From Geomonas paludis (GTDB lineage Bacteria; Desulfobacterota; Desulfuromonadia; Geobacterales; Geobacteraceae), in assembly GCF_014193585.1 (NCBI RefSeq), contig NZ_BLXY01000002.1:62001-126000 (forward strand): a stretch of 64,000 bases of DNA. The letters are read 5' to 3'. A program made the position numbers and the translations under genes. The notes below the pieces were generated by a model. The model was given only the letters and a program-made list of their open reading frames with translations, did not search any database and had not been told where the DNA came from. Below are positions 1-9,900 of the stretch, one piece after another. The number at the start of each line of letters is the position of its first letter. Within the stretch, counting starts at the first letter, position 1.

Positions 1-2291
1 GTTCCGGCCGGCCGGTCCTTGAGCCTTGCCTTGCTGGCGGAGGTGTAGAGGACGTTGCGGTAGCGGGCCACCACGAAGTCGCTGCCGTCGTGGAGGGCCG
101 ACAGGGGGAGGTAGCGCAGGGGGCCGTCCAGGTGCCAAAGGATCGTCTGCGCGCCGGCGGCCTCCAACTCGGGTGCCAGGGGACGAAACACCAGGTCGTA
201 GAGTTCCCGGGCCGCGGGGACCGGGTCGCGCAGCACCCCGGCGGCATCGGGCTGCAAAAGCCTGCGGAAGGCGAAGATCTTGTCGGCAAGCTGAGCCGAG
301 CCCACCTTGCGGGTGAAGGCACGGCGGTATTTCGGGGCGATGAGGAGCAGCGTCAACTCCTCCTGGTCGACGATGGTGTAGACGGCGACGGCCCCCGCCC
401 CGAGTTCGGCGAGATCGGCCTGGATGCCGACTGCCTCGCGCACCTCTTCCTTCTCCCTGCGCCGCTCGGCGCCGAAGGAGGCGCAGACCCGGACCAGGGT
501 GGCGTTGAAGGCCTTGGCCGCCTGGTCGATCTCCTTGCCCAGCCTCAAGTACTCGGCCTCCTCATCGGGAGAGCGCGGGGTTTTCTCCTTCAGCGCGCTG
601 CGACGCGCCGAGAGGGCGCCCAGGGGGGCGGCCGCGCGCTCCAGTTCCTGGTGCCGGTCGTTTTCGTACCCGGTCAGGGTCACCCGGCCGGCGGCAAGCC
701 CGGCGGACTCGGCCGAGCGGCGGGCGAACTGTGAGAACTCCTGGTCCTTGAGCAGCTCCATGACGTGCTCCGCCTCCGGGAGTCGCCCCTGGGCCACCAG
801 CAGCGCCGCCAGCTGGCGGTACACTCCCTCTACCGTGGTGCGGAACACGCCTGCATGCTTCACCCCGGAGCCTGCCATATCCTGACGCATGGCCTGGATC
901 CTGTTCACCGCACTCTTGGCAAGGAGTGTCGCCGGGCCCGGTTTCCCTTGGGCCAGCAGCACCTTGGCGTAGGCACTTTGCACCGCCCAGGTCAGGGCCG
1001 GTTGCTGCACGAGGGTCGCGATGGCAAGGGCTTGTTGCAGTTCCTGTTCGGCCTCCGGCTCCTTCCCCTGCAGGTGGTAGACCCAGCCCAGATTGTAGTG
1101 ACGCAGACCGACGGTGGCGGAGACCGGCCCGTGCTGTTCCTCGATCAGCCTGATGGATTCCAGCAGCAACCGCTGCGCAGGCTCGGTTTTCCCCTTCTCC
1201 AGGTAGAGGCCGGCAAGGTTGTTGGTGACCGCGGCCAGACGCGCCGCCTGTGAGCCCCCCCCCTCCCTGAGAATGGCCAAGGCCTTGCTGTAGGTCGTCT
1301 CTGCGTCCACCATACGTCCGGTGACATCGTAGAGAAGGCCGATGTTGTTTCGCAGCACCGCAGCCTCGAAGCTCCCCTCGCCCAGCTTCTCCTTGACGAT
1401 GCGCCAGGAGGTTTCGTATTCCTTGTCCGCCTCCTCGTACCGGCCCCAGACGCGCAACAGGACCCCGAGGTTGTTGCGGACGGCGGCCTCGGCCACCTTG
1501 CATTTGGACAGGATGTCGGGATCCGGGGGGAGCTCACGCTCCTCGACCCGGCGGCTGGTCTTCAATTCCGGCGCCACCGTAACGAATTCCCTGGCCGCCT
1601 CCTCCCGGTCGAACCCCTTTTCGTCCAGCTCGAGGGGGAACTGCTGCAGCCCGGAGGGAGCATGCCCGTCCCTGATGGCGAGCTCGATAACCTGGAGGGC
1701 CAGGCGGTAGCAGTTCTCGGCCTCGGGGTAGTTCCCGGTCTGGCGCAGTGCGCCGGCCAGCCCGTTGAAGCCGAAAGCCAGTTCGGGGTTTGCCACCCCG
1801 GTCCGTTTCAACAACCCGGACACGGCGCCCCTGTGGTAGGCCAGCGCCTGGACCGGGGTCATGGAGGGGTCGAACGTGGTGGCCTGGTCGCCACCTTTTG
1901 CAGGATTGCTGCTTGTCGCGCCGGGGAGGCTTCTCACCCTATCTTCCCGGTTCGGATCCATCCCTTTCATCTTCAGTTCGATGCCGTACACCTCGGCCAG
2001 CTCGCGCTGGCACGACGCCTGGAGTCTGCGGCGCGCGAGCATTTCCTTGGCGGCCGAGGGAGCTTCGGCTGCCTCCCGCGCGCTTCTCTGTGCCGACTCG
2101 GCTTCAGCACGGGCTTTGGCCATTTGCCTTTCCCGGGCCTCCATCTCTGCCTGGGCCCTGAGGACCTCCGCCAGCGCCTTGGCCTGTTCCTCTTCGCCGG
2201 TACCGGTTGGGGGTTGCAAGCGGGCGCCACCCGCTGCACACCCGGTGAATACCAGCAGACACAGAAGTAAGATCCAACTTTTGACAGGCAT
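1..2291 (-). CDS. TPR-CHAT domain lipoprotein (C-terminus cut by window edge)
   Basis: The frame is open from an ATG at 2291 (preceded by AGGGG) to the window edge, 763 codons visible. The N-terminus MPVKSWILLLCLLVFTGC is a lipoprotein signal with lipobox FTGC. Residues about 30-95 are charged, Glu/Ala-rich and probably coiled coil. TPR-like helical pairs lie near residues 168-200 and 270-440 (for example NNLAGLYLEKGKTEPAQRLL). Residues about 620-750 match the front half of a CHAT domain, with WHLDGPLRYLPLSALHDG resembling the CHAT 'PDG-L-LPF-L' segment. The catalytic His-Gly and Cys motifs of CHAT proteases would lie beyond the edge, so activity cannot be judged. CHAT is a caspase-like fold often coupled to TPRs. 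It is the last visible gene of the sigma/anti-sigma/VWA operon, and its lipid anchor suggests an envelope location. Confidence 0.85.
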   Translation of the reverse strand, partial: MPVKSWILLLCLLVFTGCAAGGARLQPPTGTGEEEQAKALAEVLRAQAEMEARERQMAKARAEAESAQRSAREAAEAPSAAKEMLARRRLQASCQRELAEVYGIELKMKGMDPNREDRVRSLPGATSSNPAKGGDQATTFDPSMTPVQALAYHRGAVSGLLKRTGVANPELAFGFNGLAGALRQTGNYPEAENCYRLALQVIELAIRDGHAPSGLQQFPLELDEKGFDREEAAREFVTVAPELKTSRRVEERELPPDPDILSKCKVAEAAVRNNLGVLLRVWGRYEEADKEYETSWRIVKEKLGEGSFEAAVLRNNIGLLYDVTGRMVDAETTYSKALAILREGGGSQAARLAAVTNNLAGLYLEKGKTEPAQRLLLESIRLIEEQHGPVSATVGLRHYNLGWVYHLQGKEPEAEQELQQALAIATLVQQPALTWAVQSAYAKVLLAQGKPGPATLLAKSAVNRIQAMRQDMAGSGVKHAGVFRTTVEGVYRQLAALLVAQGRLPEAEHVMELLKDQEFSQFARRSAESAGLAAGRVTLTGYENDRHQELERAAAPLGALSARRSALKEKTPRSPDEEAEYLRLGKEIDQAAKAFNATLVRVCASFGAERRREKEEVREAVGIQADLAELGAGAVAVYTIVDQEELTLLLIAPKYRRAFTRKVGSAQLADKIFAFRRLLQPDAAGVLRDPVPAARELYDLVFRPLAPELEAAGAQTILWHLDGPLRYLPLSALHDGSDFVVARYRNVLYTSASKARLKDRPAG

Positions 2292-2449
2292 AGGCAACCC
2301 CTGAGTCAGAGCGGTTAATGGTATTTCAGTATCACCAACAGCCGCCAGGAGTAGCACACGCGTTCTACCGGTTACGGACTGTATTTGGCAGCCCGCAGTT
2401 TACTCAATACGAGGATAATTTCAAGATCGATTGCGTCGAAGGTGGGCAT

Positions 2450-2803
2450 TTATGGTGTAGGTTGCGGCTCCCTTTGGGCGGCCTTCAGTTCCTGCACGTA
2501 CTCCCAGAGCTTTTTGAGTCTGGCGGCAGGGAGCCCGGGATACCGGCTGGCGAATTCATCCAGGGCGTAGTGCCGGGCCCTGAGAAACAAAAGGTCCTTG
2601 TCGAGCTGGTCGTACGTCTCGGGAAGAAAGGGTTCCATGCCGGCGCAGACGAATACCGTGTCCCTGAGCGCCACGCTGGGGAGGTCCCCTTCTCTTTTAC
2701 CCTCGGAGCGCGCCAGCTCCTTCATGTCGCACCGCACCGCCGACGCGGCTCCCTGCGCCACCCAGGCCGCAACCAGCAGAACGGCTACTGTCAGAGTCTT
2801 CAT
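2450..2803 (-). CDS. Small exported protein of unknown function
   Basis: 117 residues from an ATG at 2803 with a strong GGAGGA ribosome site. The frame stays open further upstream, but that part has no good start and overlaps the VWA gene. Residues 1-21 form a signal peptide (MKTLTVAVLLVAAWVAQGAASA). The mature part is charged, has two cysteines (RCDM near residue 25 and FVCAG further on), and ends in a helical stretch, ARLKKLWEYVQELKAAQ. I recognise no family. It lies between the VWA and CHAT genes in the same direction, so it is probably co-transcribed and acts in the periplasm or envelope. Confidence 0.7.
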   Translation of the reverse strand: MKTLTVAVLLVAAWVAQGAASAVRCDMKELARSEGKREGDLPSVALRDTVFVCAGMEPFLPETYDQLDKDLLFLRARHYALDEFASRYPGLPAARLKKLWEYVQELKAAQREPQPTP

Positions 2804-2900
2804 ACATATCCTCCGGCGCCGGGCCGTCTCCCCCTCGCCCCAGCCCTCAACGTCGTGGGGGCTGGGGCGGTATGGTCTGCTGGTTGAGGGAGCTGAACTT

Positions 2901-4643
2901 CTAGTTCTTCCCGATGACTTCCGCCGCCTCGACCAGGCGGACGAACTCGGACCGGTCGCCGTGCTCATCGGCGCCACGCGCTCCGCGGGCGAGTTCGAGC
3001 ACCTGCTGGTACGAGGCGTTCCCCCGGTCTTCCGCATCCTGGAGCAGCAGTCCCCATTCCGCCACGGCGGCGGCAAACCGGGTAGCCTCGGAGGCCTGCG
3101 GCAAGGAGACGGCGCTCGCGCTCACCTTCTCCACCAGCTCAACGCTGTCGTCACCTTCGGGCTTTTTGTAACGGAAGCGGATCAGGGCCAGTTCGTCCGA
3201 CCGGTAGGCCGCCTCCTTCACCTGGGTCGTCTGGTAGGTGAGCTCCTGGCTCCCCGCCGCGCCCGGCAGGGCCAGTTCGATCTCGTAGAGCGCGGTTACC
3301 GTGTGACCGGAACCGAGTTCCCCCGCGTCCTTCTTGTCGTCGGCAAAGTCCTCGTTTCTGAGCGCCCTCTTCTCGTAACCGATCAGCCGGTAGGACTTCA
3401 CCTTGGCCGGGTTGAACTCGACCTGCAGTTTGACGTCCTTGGCGATGGCCATCATGGTGCCGCCGAACTGGCGCACCAGTACCTTCTGCGCCTCCATGAG
3501 GTTGTCGAGGTAGGCGTAGTTCCCGTTGCCACGGTCGGCCAGCTTCTGCATCCGGGAATCCTTGTAGTCCCCCATGCCGACGCCCAGGACGCTCAGGAAG
3601 ATGCCGTCGTTGCGCTTGGTCTCGATCAGGCGCACCAGTTCACCCTCACCGCTGACGCCGACGTTGAAATCGCCGTCGGTCGCCAGGATGACCCTGTTGT
3701 TGCCGTTCTTGATGAACTGCTCCTTGGCGATCCGGTAGGCGACTTGGATCCCCTCTCCTCCGTTGGTGCTCCCCTCGGCAACAAGCCCGTCCAGCGCTGC
3801 CAGGATGGTGGCCTTTTCGGAGCCGGCGACCGAGGGCAAGGCTACCCCGGCCTGCCCCGCGTAGGTGACGATGGCGACGCGGTCCTGAGGGCGCAGTTGT
3901 CTGACCAGCATCTTGAACGATTTGACCAAAAGCGGCAGCTTGTTGGCCTCGGCCATGGACCCGGAGACGTCGACCAGGAACACCAGGTTCGCGGGGGGCA
4001 GCTGTTCGGTGGGGATCTTGCGCCCCTGCAGGGCGATGCGCAGCAGCTTGTGCCCGGGCTGCCAGGGTGCGTCGGTCAGTTCGGAGCTGAAGGCAAAGGG
4101 GATATCGCCCCGGGGCTGGGGATAGTCGTAGCCGAAGTAGTTGACCAGCTCCTCGATACGCACCGCATCCGGCGGAGGAAGGGTGCCACCGCTGAGATAG
4201 CGGCGGACGTTGGCGTAGGAGGCGGTATCCACGTCGATGGAAAAGGTGGAAAGCGGGTTTTTCAGCACCTCGAGAAACCGGTTTGCCTCGATACGGGAGT
4301 ACTCCTCGGTGTTGAAGCTCGAGGGAGGGGGCGGGGCAGGAGCAGCCGTCATTCCCGCCATGCGGTACGCCCCGGCGGCCGGCGGCGCCATCACCGCGGC
4401 GGGAGCGGCCATGGCCTTCTTGGCACGCGCATGTTCCGTCTGGACCTGGTAGGCAGCAACGGACGCCTCCCCTGCGGCTGCGGCGAGCGCAGCCTCCCGG
4501 CGTCTTGCCCGGTCACCACATGCGGTCATGCTGGCGACGCACAAAAGAAGCAGTGACAGCCAAAGCAATCTAAGCCGCAGGCTGCCGCTACCCGCTGCGC
4601 GACTCTCTCTCTTTACGGCACGGTTCAGCACGGATCTGGTCAT
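2901..4643 (-). CDS. VWA-domain lipoprotein (YfbK-like)
   Basis: 580 residues. ATG at 4643 follows GGGGGA; an in-frame GTG at 4661 is a weaker alternative. The signal LLLLCVASMTAC has a lipobox-like end, so a lipoprotein is predicted. Residues about 100-200 (NTEEYSRIEANRFLEVLKNP, FSIDVDTASYANVRRYL) are typical of the segment ahead of the VWA domain in YfbK-like proteins. The VWA domain starts near residue 218, with MIDAS residues D225, S227 and S229 in VDVSGSM. A C-terminal domain with FNPAKVKSYRLIGYEKR follows, as in the family. VWA domains bind metal and mediate protein-protein contacts; the partner is unknown. It lies between the anti-sigma gene and the small exported protein, in the same direction. 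Confidence 0.9.
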   Translation of the reverse strand: MTRSVLNRAVKRESRAAGSGSLRLRLLWLSLLLLCVASMTACGDRARRREAALAAAAGEASVAAYQVQTEHARAKKAMAAPAAVMAPPAAGAYRMAGMTAAPAPPPPSSFNTEEYSRIEANRFLEVLKNPLSTFSIDVDTASYANVRRYLSGGTLPPPDAVRIEELVNYFGYDYPQPRGDIPFAFSSELTDAPWQPGHKLLRIALQGRKIPTEQLPPANLVFLVDVSGSMAEANKLPLLVKSFKMLVRQLRPQDRVAIVTYAGQAGVALPSVAGSEKATILAALDGLVAEGSTNGGEGIQVAYRIAKEQFIKNGNNRVILATDGDFNVGVSGEGELVRLIETKRNDGIFLSVLGVGMGDYKDSRMQKLADRGNGNYAYLDNLMEAQKVLVRQFGGTMMAIAKDVKLQVEFNPAKVKSYRLIGYEKRALRNEDFADDKKDAGELGSGHTVTALYEIELALPGAAGSQELTYQTTQVKEAAYRSDELALIRFRYKKPEGDDSVELVEKVSASAVSLPQASEATRFAAAVAEWGLLLQDAEDRGNASYQQVLELARGARGADEHGDRSEFVRLVEAAEVIGKN

Positions 4644-4777
4644 TTCTGTCCCCCCTGTCACTCAAAGTCGTGGTGCAAACTCTGAGAAGGGAGACGGAAA
4701 ATGCCGACATTTCCCCCGCACATTTTTTTTGCGGACCGGATGCCGCTCTTCGGCCAAGGCAGGCTTTGGCGCCGCCC

Positions 4778-5884
4778 CTAGCGGGTGACCTCCGCCAGGT
4801 TCCTGGCGAGGGCCTTCAGCCGGCTGAACTTCATCGGCGAGTCGCCCTCGGCCGCGACCGCCAGTATCTGCCGGATCAGGCCGGCGGTATCGCTGGAGAA
4901 GGGGCCTGACACGAGGGCGTTGCCGGTCGCGGTGAACCAGCCGGTGGCAAAAAGCGCAGGGTCGTTGGCCGAAGCGGCAACCAGCACCGCCTTCGACCAG
5001 GCCCCGAGGGCGACATGGGGGTCGACGGAGGGGGTTACCGGGGTAAAGAGCTGCTCGATCCGGCGCGCCAGAATGTTTTGCTCCGCGCTTTTCAGGTCGG
5101 TGACCAGCCTGGCCAGTTCGTCACCAGGCGCGCCGGCGCCCGGCTGCAGGTGCGTCGCCGCCTGCCGGAGCAGCTCTGCCGCAGGCTCGCGCTCGCCCCG
5201 GGCCAGGGACAGCCTCGCTTCCAGGAGCTCTCCGCCGGCAAGGAAACGGGCGCGGGCCCGCGACTCGGCAGCCGAACCGGCAAAGGAGCGCATCTCTGCT
5301 TGTCCCGCACGGGGTTGCGGCAGTTTTGCCAAAACGGCCAGCGCCGGGGCAAACCCTCCGGCAGGGGCGGCTTTGGCCTTGGCGCTGGCAGGCTCGCCAG
5401 GCTGTGGCGCGGCCGGCTGTCCGGGCGTCACGGCTGCAGCGGGAGCCGTCGCCTGTGCCGGGGGAGTGGCCTGCATCGGCACCGACCCGGACGGTGGCAC
5501 TTGCTGCACCACGGGAGGCGCCAATTCCTTCATGGCCAGGCGCGGAGCTGCCGACTCGCGGACCAGACGCAGGGAGAGTGCCACCAGCAGGAGCGCTGCC
5601 AGGGCCAGCGGCACGCGAATGCGCCACCTGCGACGGGCCAGCAGGCGCTCCTCGCGTGCAAGCTCGGCGGCGACCCCGAAGGAGCGCAGACAGCTGTCGC
5701 AACTTGCCAGATGCGCCATCAATCGTTTGCGCACCTCCTCCCGTGCCCGCACCTCGACCAGCAGGTCGATCTCCTCGGGAGCAAGGCACGGCCCCTCAGG
5801 CGGCGCGGAGCGCAGGACCGCAGCCAACGCCTCGCCGGCGCGGTCATGTTGCATTCCGCTATGGTGACCTTTATCTTCGCTCAT
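4778..5884 (-). CDS. Transmembrane zinc-finger anti-sigma factor
   Basis: 368 residues. The cytoplasmic N-terminus carries the ZAS motif H58-x3-C62-x2-C65 (HLASCDSC). One transmembrane helix follows at about 91-107 (VPLALAALLLVALSLRL). After it comes a long Pro/Ala-rich linker of about 80 residues and a helical periplasmic domain. The gene lies 14 bp downstream of the ECF-like sigma gene, the usual arrangement for a sigma/anti-sigma pair. The inferred role is to hold that sigma factor at the membrane until an envelope signal acts on the periplasmic part. The C-terminal domain resembles nothing I can name. Confidence 0.85.
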   Translation of the reverse strand: MSEDKGHHSGMQHDRAGEALAAVLRSAPPEGPCLAPEEIDLLVEVRAREEVRKRLMAHLASCDSCLRSFGVAAELAREERLLARRRWRIRVPLALAALLLVALSLRLVRESAAPRLAMKELAPPVVQQVPPSGSVPMQATPPAQATAPAAAVTPGQPAAPQPGEPASAKAKAAPAGGFAPALAVLAKLPQPRAGQAEMRSFAGSAAESRARARFLAGGELLEARLSLARGEREPAAELLRQAATHLQPGAGAPGDELARLVTDLKSAEQNILARRIEQLFTPVTPSVDPHVALGAWSKAVLVAASANDPALFATGWFTATGNALVSGPFSSDTAGLIRQILAVAAEGDSPMKFSRLKALARNLAEVTR

Positions 5885-5898
5885 AGTCCCTCACCTGC

Positions 5899-6732
5899 TC
5901 ACAGGATATCGTCGGGGCCGATCCCCTTCCCGGCCAGGTGGTTCCGGAATCCGTCCAGGATGCGGCGCAGCTTGTGATCCGCCGCTTTGGGGGTCTTGCC
6001 CAGGTAGTTGGCAATGTCGCTGACCGTGCACTTGCGCTCCCGCTGCTCGAGGTAATAAAGGCGCACCATCACCTTTCCCTCGTCGTCGAGCAGTTCCTCG
6101 AGGTCCTTCAGCACCTCCCTGCGCAACAGCTCCTTCCTCTTCTCGATGGTAAGCCATTCCGGGTTCCACCTGTCGTCCACAATCTCGAAGTCCGACGGCT
6201 CCGGGTCCCCCCCCTCCTCGGGTGGGGAGAGCACGACCTTGTTGCCGTCGGTGGGCGGCAGGGCGTTGGATCCCTTGATGCGCTGCTCCATGGCATAGAC
6301 GTCTTCCCAGGACAGGCTGCCCCCAAAGGAGTATGCCACCTCGGCGTGAATGGCGTCGGTCGTGTGCCCTCTTTTCATAAGCTCACGCACGCGCACGCCG
6401 ACGGCGCCGAATTCCCTGGCCCGTTCGCCGCCGCGGTCTTTGCCGTGCCGCTCGGCCAGAATGTCCTTGAAGAGGTTCTCGATGCAGCTGCGGAAAAAGG
6501 TCTTGACGTTGCGGATCTCGCTGGTGCGCAGCCGCCGGTAATCATCGGCCATGAACTGATCCAGCACGCGCCCCAGCAGGTACTCGGCGTCGTCGGCTGC
6601 GGCGTCGTCCAAAGAGCCTCCGTGCCAATGCACCACCTTCACACACACGCGCTTTATGAAGGGGTAATTGGCACTGAGCAGCTTTTTGTAGTGGTCGCTC
6701 AGATGCAGTATGTTGAGGAAAAAAAGAAACAT
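5899..6732 (-). CDS. ECF-like RNA polymerase sigma factor
   Basis: 277 residues from ATG 6732. The N-terminal part (HYKKLLSANYPFIKRVCVKV, then a helical segment ending RNVKTFFRSCIENLFKDIL) resembles sigma region 2. The C-terminal part (VMVRLYYLEQRERKCTVSDI, then ANYLGKTPKAADHKLRRIL) is a region 4 helix-turn-helix. The linker between them, about 100 residues, is longer than in a typical ECF factor of about 180-200 residues. It heads the leftward operon with the anti-sigma gene next, and is divergent from the WD40-caspase gene at 6950, which makes that gene a candidate regulon member. I could not define the promoter it recognises. Confidence 0.85.
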   Translation of the reverse strand: MFLFFLNILHLSDHYKKLLSANYPFIKRVCVKVVHWHGGSLDDAAADDAEYLLGRVLDQFMADDYRRLRTSEIRNVKTFFRSCIENLFKDILAERHGKDRGGERAREFGAVGVRVRELMKRGHTTDAIHAEVAYSFGGSLSWEDVYAMEQRIKGSNALPPTDGNKVVLSPPEEGGDPEPSDFEIVDDRWNPEWLTIEKRKELLRREVLKDLEELLDDEGKVMVRLYYLEQRERKCTVSDIANYLGKTPKAADHKLRRILDGFRNHLAGKGIGPDDIL

Positions 6733-6869
6733 TGGCGGTTACCTGAAAGAACCCGTTTGAAGCCAGGTGCCTTTTCTATCAGATTAAATAGCCTATATCC
6801 AGAGTTTTATACGCATGGCGGATGTGATACATTGCAGCTCACTCAAACTGGTACCTGATCAGCGCCAAC

Positions 6870-6906
6870 GCCCTCACCCTAGCCCTCTCCCGGAGGAAGA
6901 GGGGAT
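6870..6906. repeat. Family A palindromic repeat, partial copy
   Basis: The sequence CCCTCACCCTAGCCCTCTCC followed by GGAGGAAGAGGGG matches the family A elements listed elsewhere in this window. It lies in the 217-bp divergent gap between the sigma gene and the WD40-caspase gene, about 45 bp before the latter's start codon. Confidence 0.7.
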
Positions 6907-6949
6907 GGCGGAAGATGATCCTACCGGGAAATGAAAAGGAACTACTGGT

Positions 6950-9900
6950 ATGCATGGGCTTCTCAAACTGGTGATGAGCAGACTCGAGACGGTGATGCTC
7001 AGGTCCTGGCATGGTAGTGCCACCTGCGACAGCGCTGCCGGGCGGAAACGGGCTGGTATGGTCGTCGCCGCGGTTTCCTTCTTGTTCGCAATCGCGGTAA
7101 CCGTTCCTGCCATGGCCGAAGGGGACCGGACCAACTCCTTCGCGGGATCCGCCTCGCCGTCGGCAGCCCCCCCACCCTTGAGTCTGGAAGTGGTCAAGGT
7201 TGCGGCCGACCGCCGGCAGGCAGAAATTGCTCTCAGGTCCCAGGGAGACCAGGGGGAAAAGAGACTTTTTCTGGACGAAGAACCGCTGCCGGTGACCCGA
7301 GATGCCACCTTCCAGGTGCCACTGCACCCGGGCGAGAACCTGGTTACCGGCACCGTAAGCGCCAACGGCGCGTCGTTCCGTACAGACATCGTGCTCAAGG
7401 GACCGCCGGTCGAATTGGACAAGGCCGCGGTGCGCACCGTGGTGCAACAGCCGCAAGATGCACAGGGTGTGTTGAGCCCGGATTCGCGCTACCTGGTGCT
7501 AACCTGGAAAGAGTTCGCAGGCGTATGGGACGCGCGCAGCAACCTGCTGCAGCGCAAACTTTCGGGCCACAAAGGGTACGTATCGTCAGCGGCCTTCAGC
7601 GCGGGGAGCAAGCTACTGGTCACAGGTGCGGAGGATGCGGTCCGCATCTGGCGCTTGAGAGACGGGCAGTTGACGGCGCAGTTCCCGGCGGAGAATCCGG
7701 TCACCGCCGTGGCCATCAGTCCTGACCTGCGGCGGGTGGCGGCGCTGGAAAGGGGGCCTGCCGGCTCCAAGCTTGTGCTCTGGGAGACAGCTACAGGCGT
7801 GCGCCGCCCCTCCAGCCTCGACATTTACGACGGGAGCGTCTCCCTGGCCTTCAGCCCCGATTCGGCCCAGCTTGCCTTGGCCATGGGGGGGTACACCTTT
7901 TTGGTCGATTCCCGAACCGGCCAGGAAACAACCGGTTACCTCCCCCTCACTTCTCCCGTGGTATACGCAGCAGACGGCAGGACGCTTACGGGAAGCGCAG
8001 GGCGCACCAGGATCAACCTGAAGTCCGGCGAGGTCCAGGACCTTACCGCACCGTTCAAGGGTCTTGCTGTCCAGGGGCAGCTACTGTTTTCCAGCGACGG
8101 GTCGTGGGCTGCAGATGTCGCCGGCGACTCGCTCCGCATTTACCGCACGTCGCAGCCCGGGCAACCGGCGTACTCGTTCCCATTCGGCGGCACCGGTATG
8201 TTCAGCGACAACAGCAGGTTTCTGTACGTGATGACAGGCGGCGGTGAAGTAAAGATCGACCTGGTAAGCGGACGAGCCCTGGGCAGTTACCGCCCTGCCC
8301 AGGCAAACCTTGAGCATGTGAACGCGGTGGCCTTCGGGACCGACCAGTTGCCCCTCATCAGCACCTACCACGGCGTGCTCCGGGTTACTCCCCAGGGCCC
8401 CCTCGAGAACAGCACCCTCCAATTCTCCAGCGACCCTTTTGAATTTGCCGTTATCCTCCCCGGCCAAAACCTGGTCGCCTCCGCCCGCTGGATCGGGGGA
8501 GGTGTGGCCTGGTCGGACGCCATGTCCGGCAAGGTGGTGCGCTCCACCAGGACGGAAAACGGCGCAGGACTGCTCACCAGCATTGAGGCCAGCCCGGATG
8601 GCCGGCTGGTGTCGGTAGCACGGGCCGATTCCTGGGTCGACGTCTTCAATTCGGCAGACGGTGCGTCGGTCCTGCGTGTCAAGGGGACCGATATCCCGCA
8701 AGCTACCGCGTTCGCCCCTGATGGTGCATCCCTGGTTGTGGGGTACGGAGGGGGCAGCGCAGATGCACTGGTGCTGGATGGTTTCCCAACCCAAGACCTC
8801 GTTGTGGACCACCGTCTCCACATCAGGTCGCTCCCCATGGGTAACGTGCTGCGCTACCTGGAAGGACACACCGCGCAAGTGACAGGGGTGGCCTGGAGCC
8901 GTGACGGCGCCTACATCGCCAGTTCCGGGGCAGATGGCTCTCTCAGGCTTTGGGATGCCAATTCCGGAAAGCTGCTCACATCGACTGCATCTCCCGCTTA
9001 CCGCAGCTTGCGCTTTCTGGCCAAGTCGAACCTGCTGGTTGCAACGGGGGCCCGGGAGACCGTGCTGCACCTGTACCGGGTGCCTGACCTGACCCTGGTA
9101 AGCCAGGCGCCGCTGGCGAACACCGCTGGTTCCCTGGCCGTGAACGACCGGGAGGACCGCCTTTTAACCGCCGAGAACCAGACCGCCACCCTGTGGCAGC
9201 TCCCGGAACTGAAGGTGATAGCGACCTTCCTTCCTGTCGCCGGAAACGGTTACCTGGTCTACAGCCCTGACGGCTACTACATGAGCTCCGGCGCCTCCGG
9301 GGCCCTGGCCTTCGACGTCGGGGGGCGCATGGCGCCTTTCGACGAGTTCGACCTGCGCTTCAACCGCCCAGACCTGATCCTGAAACGGCTGGGTGCAGGT
9401 GATGCGGCCAGCATCGCAGCCTTCGAAACGATCTACCGGAAGAGGTTGTCGCGCCACGGTCTCACCGCACAGGCAGCCGAGTCTCCCGCCCCCCTTCCCG
9501 AGGTTCGTGTGGACCAGTGGTCCCAGCAGGGAGACCGGGTCACACTGGAACTTTCCGGGGCGGGACATGGTCAACCGGTGCGCGCCTTCAAGGTCTGGGA
9601 CAACGGGGTACCCGCCTTCGGCAGGGGTGGCGCCGCAGCGCTGTCCAGCGATGGGAGCGGCGCGACGGCGAAGCTGGAGGTACAGCTCTCCGCAGGGGTG
9701 AACCACCTGGAAATCGCCGCGGTCGACGCCTCCGGAGTGGAGAGCATACGCGAGTCCCTGGACCTCTTCCGCCCGGGCCTCCCGGAAAAGCCTGTGTTGC
9801 ACGTACTGGCTGCCGGGGTGTCGCAGTACGAGCAAAAGGAACACAACCTGGTCTACGCCGACAAGGACGCCACCGACATCGCCTCCCTCTTTCAGAGGCA

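Noticed and set aside
2598-4556. 652-codon plus-strand open frame opposite the VWA gene
   Set aside because: Antisense shadow; the minus strand has a lipobox and MIDAS motif.
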